Positions 1 to 5,337 of a DNA stretch of 5,337 bases are shown here, piece by piece. The stretch's first letter is position 1; each line of letters begins with the position of its first letter. The stretch comes from Treponema sp. (GTDB taxonomy: Bacteria; Spirochaetota; Spirochaetia; Treponematales; Breznakiellaceae). The position numbers and the translations under genes are program-made. The notes under the pieces are model-generated. The model was not told where the DNA came from. It did no database searches and saw only the letters and a list, made by a program, of their open reading frames with translations. Location: positions 1 through 5,337 of the forward strand of contig JAITFA010000107.1 of assembly GCA_031281685.1 (NCBI GenBank), written 5' to 3'.

Positions 1-9
1 CAATGCGCT

Positions 10-765
10 CTAGCGGCTCAGGTTCCGCTGGCTGAATACTGAATCCGCAATGGGCTGATCAAGAATAACGTTACGCATGGTGAACGTGGTCTTGCTGTCT
101 CGGCGGAGGAGATCGCGCATCTCGGTTTCTACCGGGAAACGGCGTCCGCCAAATTCCTGAACCTTGAGTATTGTTACTTCCTTGAGTTTTGCGCCGGAAA
201 GCGCGTATCGCTCGGAGTGGAGCATGTCGCCGTTAGCCTTGTCTATCCACAGTTTCTGCTTGGGATAACTTTCCGTGTGGCTCTTTGCCGTCAGCTCCAA
301 TATCCAGCAGTCTTGCCCATTCCAGTTTTCCGATCCGGCAATGCTTGGCGTGTAGCGGCTTTCCAGGGACCCGTTGTCAATGGCGTCTTCGTAAGACATA
401 TCTGACCCCATCATGCTCTCTTTCAGCATGTGGCCGCTGATGAGCATCACTTCTTCAGTGTCCGGCGAGTAAACATAGAGCCTGCCGTTTGTCTTGAGGT
501 ACTTAGTGCCACGGTCTTCACGGTTGGTAAACTCAATAAAACTGTCGCTGTTTCCCCGCGCCCATGCCCGCATGGTCTTCACATACCTGCGACCCTGGTA
601 CTGGATTGTCATGGTACCTTCGTACTGGATCGTGCTGTAGATTTCGTTGTCGTCAATACGGCGCACAAGTTCCAGCGCAGTGGGCGCTGCCGATAGCGCT
701 GATTGCGCCATAAGCGCGCCCGCTGCTATAACGAGCGCAAATACCATTGTCATCATCTTTTTCAT
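10..765 (-). CDS. LolA-like outer membrane lipoprotein-sorting protein
   Basis: This 251-residue protein is probably a periplasmic carrier that takes a lipoprotein or lipid-like substrate from the ABC complex encoded just upstream. Residues 1-26 form a signal peptide: MKK, then a hydrophobic stretch ending near SALSA, with probable cleavage before APTA. No lipobox cysteine is present, so the mature protein should be soluble. The rest looks like the beta-rich LolA-like fold: TMTIQYQGR (51-59), KLWIDKANGDMLHSE (171-185) and a late strand around FTMRNV (228-233). The segment MMGSDMSYEDAID (118-130) and the single mature cysteine in GQDCWILEL (150-158) resemble the family often annotated 'outer membrane lipoprotein-sorting protein'; that is recalled family knowledge, not a search result. 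Four methionines lie near the N-terminus (1, 4, 5, 7); the first is chosen because AAGGAG (772-777) sits 6 bases upstream. It is the last operon gene visible; its stop is 9 bases from the window edge. The substrate cannot be told from sequence. Confidence 0.85.
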   Translation of the reverse strand: MKKMMTMVFALVIAAGALMAQSALSAAPTALELVRRIDDNEIYSTIQYEGTMTIQYQGRRYVKTMRAWARGNSDSFIEFTNREDRGTKYLKTNGRLYVYSPDTEEVMLISGHMLKESMMGSDMSYEDAIDNGSLESRYTPSIAGSENWNGQDCWILELTAKSHTESYPKQKLWIDKANGDMLHSERYALSGAKLKEVTILKVQEFGGRRFPVETEMRDLLRRDSKTTFTMRNVILDQPIADSVFSQRNLSR

Positions 766-771
766 AGCTAA

Positions 772-777
772 CTCCTT
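772..777 (-). promoter_or_regulatory. Ribosome binding site of the LolA-like gene
   Basis: AAGGAG on the minus strand lies 6 bases before the ATG at 765. This decides the start among four nearby in-frame methionine codons. Confidence 0.75.
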
Positions 778-779
778 AT

Positions 780-807
780 AAAAGAGGTATGGCTTTCCAT
801 ACCCTTT
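780..807 (-). terminator. Hairpin between second permease and LolA-like gene; weak terminator or attenuator candidate
   Basis: On the minus strand a perfect 7-base stem, GGTATGG (797-803) and CCATACC (786-792), encloses an AAAG loop. It can extend by four pairs (AAAG with CTTT) past one bulged T. The following TCTTTT is only a short T-run and is partly used by the extended stem. The ribosome binding site of the LolA-like gene begins immediately after. The hairpin could reduce read-through into that gene, or stabilise an RNA end after processing. On the plus strand the same hairpin is followed by CTTTGATTTGTT, a poorer T-tract. The structure is clear from sequence; the function is inferred. 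Confidence 0.4.
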
Positions 808-843
808 GATTTGTTCTGGGATACTGCTTATCGTACCACGCGC

Positions 844-2121
844 TTAACGCCGAAGCGCCTCTACCGGCTCGACAAACGCGCTTTTAAGCGACGGAAACAG
901 GGTGAATAGCGACGCAACCACCACGCCCATAAGCCAACTTTGCAGCAGGTTGAGCCAACTAAAGTTAATGAATATGGCGTTTGCCGCAGGCAGCTCGGCA
1001 AAGGTGCTTTCACCGGCAGCGGCGGTCCAGCGAATGGGGTAATTCTGGAGAACACCGGTCAAAATTCCGCCCAGCAGCACCCCAACGGCAGCGCCAAACA
1101 TGGATAGAAAGACCGACTCAAAGAAAAACACCTTCACGATTTCGACGCGGGTCATGCCCAGGCTTCCCATCATGCCGATTTCCTTGATTCGCTCGTGGAT
1201 GATCATGGTGATTGTATTGACGATTAGGAAACAAGCTACAATAAGGAAGATTAGGTAGATTGCGGAGAACAGCGGCTCGTACATATTCATCGTAACGATC
1301 CAGTATTGCTCGTTCCATTGGCTGACGACATCGTCTGGTCCGAATATCCTTTCCATTTCACGGGCAATACTTTTGCTCATTTCAGGCTTGTCCGCGTAAA
1401 CTATGATTTGTTGGCTTGCGTCGTCCAGTACCAAAAGGCGCTGGAGGCGGCTGAAGTCCGCAATGATGGTTTCACTGTCCATTTTGGCGTAGTCAAAGCG
1501 GAAGATGCCGGTGATAACCGGGGACCACATCTTGTCGGAGAACTGGGCTGAGCTTGTTTTCAGGGGAAGGCGGTCGCCAATGCTCAGACCGGTCTTTTGG
1601 GCAAAGGTGATGCCAATGGCGCACTCGTTGCTGTCGGGCGCGGGGTAACGACCCTGCGCCAAACCGTCTGTCCGGTCGGTGAGGTTAAAGTTATTTATCT
1701 TAATCTCCTCGTTCATGTTTATGCCCCAGAGTTTAGCGTGCTTCACCACGCTTTCCTGCAAGGTCGCGTACGCCATGATGCGGGGGAATACTGCCCGGAC
1801 GCCGTGTATTGCCTTAATCTCTTCCATTATTGTAGTAAGGCTCTTGCCCTCAGCCACAGGGTACTGCACGGGACTGTATTCGCTTTCCTCCTCGTACTGG
1901 GCTGACACGGCGCGCACATGGCCCAGGTCAAAGACTTGCACCACTTCGTGCATACTGTTCAACATTCCCTGAATGATTGATGAATAAAAGACGATGAAAA
2001 ACACCGCGATGCCCACCGATGTAACGCAAAACATGGTGCGCCGCATATTCCTGAAACTGTTACGGAACGCTATCTTGACGAGGGTTCCGTTACCCCCGCG
2101 ACTGTACGACATATTGTTCAT
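844..2121 (-). CDS. ABC transporter permease, MacB/LolC/LolE (FtsX) type, 425 aa
   Basis: This is an inner-membrane subunit of the ABC complex and the likely partner of the 575-residue permease encoded upstream. The layout is that of FtsX/MacB permeases: a cytoplasmic N-terminus with a helix around KIAFRNSFRNMRRT (16-29), TM1 at about 30-53, a periplasmic domain of roughly 230 residues, then TM2 (about 284-307), TM3 (about 329-356) and TM4 (about 388-410). Between TM2 and TM3 the motif HERIKEIGMMGSLGM (309-323) is the cytoplasmic coupling segment that contacts the ATPase. The C-terminus, PSLKSAFVEPVEALRR (410-425), is the usual ending of this family. Total length is close to that of LolC and LolE (about 400-415 residues). 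The gene starts 35 bases after the stop of the first permease. Distinguishing LolC from LolE, or a Lol role from another MacB-type export role, is not possible here, so no symbol is given. Confidence 0.9.
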   Translation of the reverse strand: MNNMSYSRGGNGTLVKIAFRNSFRNMRRTMFCVTSVGIAVFFIVFYSSIIQGMLNSMHEVVQVFDLGHVRAVSAQYEEESEYSPVQYPVAEGKSLTTIMEEIKAIHGVRAVFPRIMAYATLQESVVKHAKLWGINMNEEIKINNFNLTDRTDGLAQGRYPAPDSNECAIGITFAQKTGLSIGDRLPLKTSSAQFSDKMWSPVITGIFRFDYAKMDSETIIADFSRLQRLLVLDDASQQIIVYADKPEMSKSIAREMERIFGPDDVVSQWNEQYWIVTMNMYEPLFSAIYLIFLIVACFLIVNTITMIIHERIKEIGMMGSLGMTRVEIVKVFFFESVFLSMFGAAVGVLLGGILTGVLQNYPIRWTAAAGESTFAELPAANAIFINFSWLNLLQSWLMGVVVASLFTLFPSLKSAFVEPVEALRR

Positions 2122-2127
2122 GATTAA

Positions 2128-2133
2128 CTCCTT
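2128..2133 (-). promoter_or_regulatory. Ribosome binding site of the second permease
   Basis: AAGGAG on the minus strand, preceded by a run of A, lies 6 bases before the ATG at 2121. A second in-frame ATG occurs at codon 4 (2110-2112) but would be 15 bases away, so the upstream ATG is preferred. Confidence 0.75.
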
Positions 2134-2156
2134 TTTTTCGAGGCGCTTGCCGCGTC

Positions 2157-3884
2157 TTACTCAAATCTGAGACTGTCGGTGATAGCCATCTTAGTAGCTC
2201 TGCGTGTGGGGATGATTGCCATAAAGGACGATAAGATGGTTGCCACAATAGCGCTTCCGATGATGGTTCCGGGGCGCCACATACCCCGGAAGTTACCGGC
2301 GATACGGTAGCCCATATTGCCGCCCATCTGTTCCACCATTTCTGAGAAGTCAATTCCCGTATTAACCATAGGAACATTGAGGGCGCAGCCTAAAATCATG
2401 CCCAAAATAGAGCCGATAAGTCCTAAAGCTGCCGCTTCCATCATGTAGACAAGGATGATCTGGCTATCGGTCATGCCGAGCGCCCGCATCATGCCGGTTT
2501 CCTTGGTACGCTCCAGAACGGCAAGCAGTATGGTGTTGGAAATGCCGATAAGGGCAAGGAAAAAGAGAAGCAGGGTGAAAACTTTGCTTGACCCGTTTTC
2601 CAAGACTTCATAACTAAGGTAATCAGACACATAATCCATCCAGAAACGGACATCCAATTCTTCGGGCAACTGCTTTCCCTGAGCCGCAAGCCCCGCATCC
2701 AGCGCGGCGCGTATAGCATCGGCGCTTTCTATTGTACTAGTCATGTCAGCAGGTCCCAGGGTTTTGTCCCGAATCAGCAGTTCTGTTACATTGCCCTCCA
2801 GCATCATCCCTGCTTCGTCCTGCAAAACATCCAGAGGCATATAGCCGATGTTGAAGTTGTTAAAAGGATCGGGTGAATTGATCATTCCCACTACTTTGGC
2901 GTCTATTACTTGGTTCACATGGCGCAATGCGCCGGAGAAGTCCACTCGGATCATTGCCTGCAGCGCGGCGTTCTGCTTTGCCTCGTCCTGTTCGGCAAGG
3001 AGGTAGGAGTCGGTTGGTTCGTCGAATTCGTAGACTTCGCCCAGAAGCTGCTGTTCCGCTGGAGTAAGGAGGGACCAGAGTTCCGCGTTCCACTTGTCTT
3101 TGTGTATCTGTTCCGGCGCCAGCTTGTAGTCAATAACCGTGGAGATGCGGACGTCGTTACGGCCTGTGGCGTCAAATAGCGCCCAGAGCTTATCCGCGTC
3201 GGCTTTGGAAATATCCCGCTTCAAGGACATCCTGTTCTTTGCCCGATCTTCGGCATAGTCCTGGGTTTCCCCGAACCGCGCTTTGGCTTCTACCTGCTGG
3301 TAACAGGAACGGATGAACACCTCGTCTGCGCTGTTCCGCGCCGCTATAGGGATAAGCTCATCCAGTTCCCGCGCTGTTGGCCTCGTTGGGATGCCCACTT
3401 TGAGCTTGTCCGCGGTTTGAGCGCCCAGAGCAATGCCGAACTCGCCGTCTTGAATGTAGCGGCCTAATTCGACATAGCTGGTATAAGCCAGTGTTTTTGT
3501 TTCAGCAGCCGGGTCAACGGCGTTGATCACCAGAGGCGCGGAACCGCTGGTGGAATATATGGTGCCAGAGAAGGTGTAACGAGGCGCGACATTGTAACCT
3601 GCGGCATTCAGAACAGCGGCGTAGGATTCCCATCCGGCGAAGTTCTCGTAGGAAGGCAGCTCATCGTGTTTGTCAAAGTAAAGTTTGGTTTGCAGTTTTG
3701 CCGCGCCCATTTCGTAGTTAATGATGTTCCGCCGGGACTCCATGAATACGCCAGCCAGCCAACTGTCCATCCAGATATAAGCCCCCACACTGACCATGAT
3801 TGCCGCGCAGGTGAGGAAGGTTTTCACCTTATGGCGTCCAAGGTTCCGCAGCGCTATGCGCTTGAGTTCAACAAAGCCTTTCAT
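2157..3884 (-). CDS. ABC transporter permease, MacB/LolC/LolE (FtsX) type, 575 aa with enlarged periplasmic domain
   Basis: This is the first and larger of the two inner-membrane permeases. It has the family order: an N-terminal amphipathic segment ELKRIALRNLGRHKVKT (6-22), TM1 (about 21-44), a long periplasmic region (about 45-433), TM2 (about 434-457), TM3 (about 476-503) and TM4 (about 538-560). The coupling motif ERTKETGMMRALGM (458-471) and the ending IPTRRATKMAITDSLRFE (558-575) are typical. The periplasmic region is near 390 residues, against roughly 230 in its partner and about 220-230 in LolC/LolE. The excess lies around residues 165-320, which are hydrophilic and look helical, so it appears to be an insertion in the MacB-type periplasmic domain. 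The start codon overlaps the ATPase stop as ATGA, which suggests translational coupling; its AGGAG (3893-3897) lies 8 bases upstream inside the ATPase gene. The substrate is unknown. Confidence 0.9.
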   Translation of the reverse strand: MKGFVELKRIALRNLGRHKVKTFLTCAAIMVSVGAYIWMDSWLAGVFMESRRNIINYEMGAAKLQTKLYFDKHDELPSYENFAGWESYAAVLNAAGYNVAPRYTFSGTIYSTSGSAPLVINAVDPAAETKTLAYTSYVELGRYIQDGEFGIALGAQTADKLKVGIPTRPTARELDELIPIAARNSADEVFIRSCYQQVEAKARFGETQDYAEDRAKNRMSLKRDISKADADKLWALFDATGRNDVRISTVIDYKLAPEQIHKDKWNAELWSLLTPAEQQLLGEVYEFDEPTDSYLLAEQDEAKQNAALQAMIRVDFSGALRHVNQVIDAKVVGMINSPDPFNNFNIGYMPLDVLQDEAGMMLEGNVTELLIRDKTLGPADMTSTIESADAIRAALDAGLAAQGKQLPEELDVRFWMDYVSDYLSYEVLENGSSKVFTLLLFFLALIGISNTILLAVLERTKETGMMRALGMTDSQIILVYMMEAAALGLIGSILGMILGCALNVPMVNTGIDFSEMVEQMGGNMGYRIAGNFRGMWRPGTIIGSAIVATILSSFMAIIPTRRATKMAITDSLRFE

Positions 3885-4564
3885 TTAACGATCTCCTGTT
3901 CAATTTGCCCGTCGCGCAGCAGCACGATTCTGCGGGCAAAGTCCATAACCATGGCGTCATGGGTGGAGAATATGAACGTAGTGCCTTCGTTTTTGTTCAG
4001 CTTCACCATGAGTTCCAGAATTTCCCTGCCGATTGTGGAATCGAGATTTGCGGTTGGCTCGTCCGCGAGGATCAGGCTGGGTTTTTTTACCAATGCCCTT
4101 GCAATGGCTACGCGCTGCTGCTGGCCGCCGGACATTTCTTTGGGACGCCGGTTTTCCATGCCAATGAGACCCACGCTTTCCAGGGCTTCAAGGGACCGTT
4201 CCCGCGTTTCTTTTTTGCCGACTCCCAGCAGCGTGAGTGGAAACGACACGTTTTCCAGCACGGTTAGCACGGGGATCAGGTTATACGCCTGAAAGATGAA
4301 GCCGATGCTGTTACGCCGCAACAGGGCGAGCTGGCGCTTGGTAAGCGTTGCCACATTGATTCCCGCGATGCTGAACGACCCTGATGTGAGAGTGTCGAGG
4401 CAACCAGCGAGGTGCAGGAAAGTAGACTTCCCGCTTCCCGATGGTCCCGCGATAGCGGCAAACTCGCCGCCGTCGAAACTCAGGCTTATGCCCCGCAGAG
4501 CGTGTACTGTCGTACCGTTCAGCCCGTAATCCTTCGTTACATCAACCGCTTTTACTACTGTCAT
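3881..4564 (-). CDS. ABC transporter ATP-binding protein, LolD/MacB family
   Basis: This 227-residue cytoplasmic ATPase powers the two permeases encoded directly downstream. All nucleotide-binding motifs are intact: Walker A GPSGSGKS (40-47), Q-loop glutamine 92 in FQAYNL (91-96), signature MSGGQQQRVA (144-153), Walker B LILADEP with catalytic glutamate 169, D-loop NLD (173-175) and H-loop histidine 202 in STHD. The length, the FQAYNLIPVLTVLENV segment and the SGGQQQRVAIARAL run are characteristic of the LolD/MacB/FtsE branch that works with FtsX-fold permeases; LolD fits well given two separate permeases and a LolA-like protein. The name lolD is plausible, but MacB-type exporters of other substrates have near-identical ATPases, so the symbol is left blank. 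The start is supported by GGAGG (4571-4575), 6 bases before the ATG. The stop TGA overlaps the next gene's ATG. Confidence 0.95.
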   Translation of the reverse strand: MTVVKAVDVTKDYGLNGTTVHALRGISLSFDGGEFAAIAGPSGSGKSTFLHLAGCLDTLTSGSFSIAGINVATLTKRQLALLRRNSIGFIFQAYNLIPVLTVLENVSFPLTLLGVGKKETRERSLEALESVGLIGMENRRPKEMSGGQQQRVAIARALVKKPSLILADEPTANLDSTIGREILELMVKLNKNEGTTFIFSTHDAMVMDFARRIVLLRDGQIEQEIVK

Positions 4565-4570
4565 ATTTAT

Positions 4571-4575
4571 CCTCC
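4571..4575 (-). promoter_or_regulatory. Ribosome binding site of the ABC ATPase
   Basis: GGAGG on the minus strand lies 6 bases before the ATG at 4564 and 3 bases after the stop codon (4579-4581) of the upstream repeat reading frame. If that frame is translated, the ATPase could be translationally coupled to it. Confidence 0.75.
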
Positions 4576-4578
4576 ATG

Positions 4579-5337
4579 TTAAACGCCTTGCGCGTCTATG
4601 TCTATTTTCCCAACGAGTGGGTTATTCTTGCCGCAGAATGATTTGAACTGTTGCTTGCCAGCGTCTCTGACACCGGTGCTTGCCAATGTCTCTGGCACCG
4701 TCGTTTGGCTTATGTCTCTGGTACCGGCGCTCCTGTGTCTCTGACACCGACCATGTAGCCGCGTTCTTGACACTGCCCACTCCGTTCTTGCCACAGAATG
4801 GTTTGAGCCGTTGCTTGCCAGCGTCTCTGACACTAGCGCTTGCCAATGTCTCTGGTACCACCGCTGGGCTTGCGTCTCTGACACCGGCGCTTGGCTTATG
4901 TCTCTGACACCAGCGATTGCCAACATCTCTGGCACTGATGCTTGGCTTGCGTCTCTGGCACCAGCGATTGCCAGCGTCTCTGACACCGGTGCTTTGCTTA
5001 TGCCTCTGGCACCAGCACCTGCCAATGTCTCTGACACCGGCCCAAGTCGGCCATTCTTGCCACCGCCTGCTCTATTCTGCACAACGGATGAGCCTAAAAA
5101 AGAGGAGCTTTGCTGTCTAAACGGGAAAACCTGACTAAATTGAGGAATTTGCGGTGTCAGATACTTGACACGCCGTCTTCTTAAGAGAATATCATCGGGA
5201 GCCGGGAGCCGGGAGCCGGGAGCCGGGAGCCGGGAGCCGGGAGCCGGGAGCCGGGAGCCGGGAGCCGGGAGCCGGGAGCCGGGAGCCGGGAGCCGGGAGC
5301 CGGGAGCCGGGAGCCGTGAGCCGGGAGCCGGGAGCCG
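4579..5337 (-). CDS. Doubtful repeat-protein reading frame, open at the right edge
   Basis: One minus-strand frame has no stop from the window edge to TAA at 4579-4581, at least 252 codons. Read in order it holds a heptapeptide repeat GSRLPAP (about 6.7 copies, from the 7-base array), a non-repeated linker of about 50 residues, and a 17-residue repeat of the form PVSETLAxAGARDxSQA. Four near-complete copies of the latter are followed by diverged ones. The frame ends in KIDIDAQGV, 14 bases before the ATPase ATG. The first start-type codon in view is GTG at 5082, which would give 167 residues, but no Shine-Dalgarno sequence precedes it, so any real start may lie beyond the window. No signal peptide, membrane segment or known domain is seen. 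Both DNA repeats lack stops in this frame, so openness is weak evidence, and plus-strand frames are also partly open here. It could be a genuine low-complexity protein gene at the head of the operon or non-coding repeat DNA; I favour the second slightly. Confidence 0.3.
   Translation of the reverse strand, partial: RLPAPGSRLPAPGSRLPAPGSRLPAPGSRLPAPGSRLPAPGSRLPAPDDILLRRRRVKYLTPQIPQFSQVFPFRQQSSSFLGSSVVQNRAGGGKNGRLGPVSETLAGAGARGISKAPVSETLAIAGARDASQASVPEMLAIAGVRDISQAPVSETQAQRWYQRHWQALVSETLASNGSNHSVARTEWAVSRTRLHGRCQRHRSAGTRDISQTTVPETLASTGVRDAGKQQFKSFCGKNNPLVGKIDIDAQGV
4622..5064. repeat. Imperfect tandem array, 25/26-base units forming a 51-base dimer
   Basis: The plus-strand core GTCTCTGACACC, or variants such as GTCTCTGGCACC and GTCTCTGGTACC, begins at 4663, 4688, 4714, 4737, 4823, 4848, 4874, 4900, 4925, 4951, 4976, 5002 and 5027. 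More diverged cores (GTTCTTGACAC, ATTCTTGCCACC) are at 4763, 4784 and 5053. In the regular part, 4823-5053, steps alternate 25 and 26 bases, with one exception at 4848-4900 where two 26-base steps are adjacent. The 25-base type ends in TTGCCA and the 26-base type in TTGGCTT or similar, so the true unit is a 51-base dimer, equal to 17 codons. The part from 4700 to 4822 is less regular. There are no unique spacers, which rules out CRISPR. The family is not one I recognise by name. The array occupies the DNA immediately upstream of the transporter operon and probably within its leader or an upstream gene. Confidence 0.9.
4625..4859. repeat. Pair of 75-base direct copies offset by 160 bases
   Basis: Positions 4625-4699 and 4785-4859 align without gaps with 67 of 75 identical by hand count. 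Each copy begins TTCTTGCC(G/A)CAGAATG, a segment found nowhere else in the array, and then runs into two tandem core units. This indicates a segmental duplication of the array's operon-proximal end on top of the 51-base periodicity. The eight differences are all transitions (A/G or C/T). Confidence 0.8.
5154..5171. promoter_or_regulatory. 18-base palindrome, possible operator or inverted repeat end
   Basis: GTGTCA (5154-5159) and TGACAC (5166-5171) are perfect inverted arms around GATACT. The left part, GGTGTCAGATAC (5153-5164), matches the minus-strand version of the array core (GGTGTCAGAGAC) at 11 of 12 bases, so it is a core copy in opposite orientation to the array. It overlaps a TTGACA at 5165-5170. 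It could be a dimeric regulator's site or the boundary of the repeat element. Confidence 0.4.
5165..5193 (+). promoter_or_regulatory. Candidate plus-strand sigma70-type promoter firing into the heptamer array
   Basis: A perfect TTGACA (5165-5170) is followed by a 17-base spacer and AATATC (5188-5193), a poor -10 matching three of six consensus bases. Transcription would begin near 5200, at the start of the 7-base array, and run off the right edge. The -35 overlaps the 18-base palindrome. The weak -10 keeps confidence low, and no gene for it to serve is visible. Confidence 0.25.
5196..5337. repeat. Heptanucleotide tandem array (GGGAGCC)n, about 20 copies, cut by the window edge
   Basis: From 5196 to the last base the sequence is a 7-base tandem repeat, about 20.3 copies, uniform except for one G-to-T change at 5317. 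It has no stop codon in any of the minus-strand frames and encodes GSRLPAP there, or GSREPGA on the plus strand where the frame is uninterrupted. On the plus strand, runs of GGG separated by 4-base AGCC loops meet the usual G-quadruplex pattern many times over. Near-perfect homogeneity points to recent expansion by slippage or recombination. The true copy number is unknown because the array leaves the window. Confidence 0.95.

Noticed and set aside
1..9. Terminator after the LolA-like gene
   Set aside because: Only 9 bases remain after the stop codon, so the end of the operon cannot be judged.
430..696. Plus-strand open frame of 88 codons opposite the LolA-like gene
   Set aside because: It is antisense to a well-supported gene with signal peptide and ribosome binding site, and has no family features.
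2122..2156. Terminator or promoter between the two permeases
   Set aside because: The gap is only 35 bases and holds a T-run on the plus strand but no convincing stem, so the genes are best read as cotranscribed.
3666..4292. Plus-strand open frame of 208 codons opposite the ATPase and permease start
   Set aside because: It lies antisense to an ATPase with every motif intact and to the start of the first permease. Its translation shows no recognisable domain, so it is a shadow of real coding DNA.
4576..4605. Minus-strand promoter just before the ATPase: TAGACA, 15 bases, TTTAAC
   Set aside because: The spacer is too short and the -10 is weak. The transcript would start almost on the ribosome binding site. 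The operon promoter is more likely farther upstream.
4622..5064. CRISPR array
   Set aside because: The units are contiguous diverged tandem repeats without unique spacers of constant length, and no cas genes are in view.
4811..5134. Plus-strand open frame of 107 codons through the repeat array
   Set aside because: It starts inside a repeat unit without a ribosome binding site. Its content is only the complement of the repeats, and it runs against the operon direction.

Overview
The window carries one four-gene operon read entirely on the minus strand (right to left), followed on its upstream (right-hand) side by about 770 bases of repetitive DNA. The operon encodes an MacB/LolCDE-type ABC system: an ATPase (3881-4564), a large FtsX/MacB-fold permease (2157-3884), a second, smaller permease of the same fold (844-2121), and a secreted LolA-like outer-membrane lipoprotein-sorting protein (10-765). 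Spacing is tight: the ATPase and first permease overlap by 4 bases (ATGA), the two permeases are 35 bases apart, and the permease and LolA-like gene are 78 bases apart with a small hairpin between them. Each gene has a clear AGGAG-type ribosome binding site.

The set implies a cell with two membranes. The ATPase and two permeases would form an inner-membrane complex that extracts lipoprotein or another lipidated or hydrophobic substrate, and the LolA-like protein would receive it in the periplasm. No membrane-fusion protein or TolC gene is in view. The gene order, the LolA-like subfamily and the roughly even base composition fit a spirochaete, perhaps a treponeme of the insect-gut type. That assignment is an impression from protein style, not a proof.

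Right of the operon, 4622-5064 is an imperfect tandem array. A core reading GTCTCTGACACC on the plus strand recurs at alternating 25- and 26-base steps, giving a 51-base (17-codon) higher-order unit. Then comes about 130 bases of non-repeated DNA with an 18-base palindrome around a TTGACA sequence. From 5196 to the window edge there are about 20 copies of a 7-base repeat (GGGAGCC).

One minus-strand reading frame is free of stops from the right edge, through the heptamer array, the linker and the 17-codon array, to a stop 14 bases before the ATPase start codon. It spans at least 252 codons. It may be a repeat-protein gene leading the operon or just a by-product of stop-poor repeats. This repeat region is the least ordinary part of the window; the four operon genes belong to known families.
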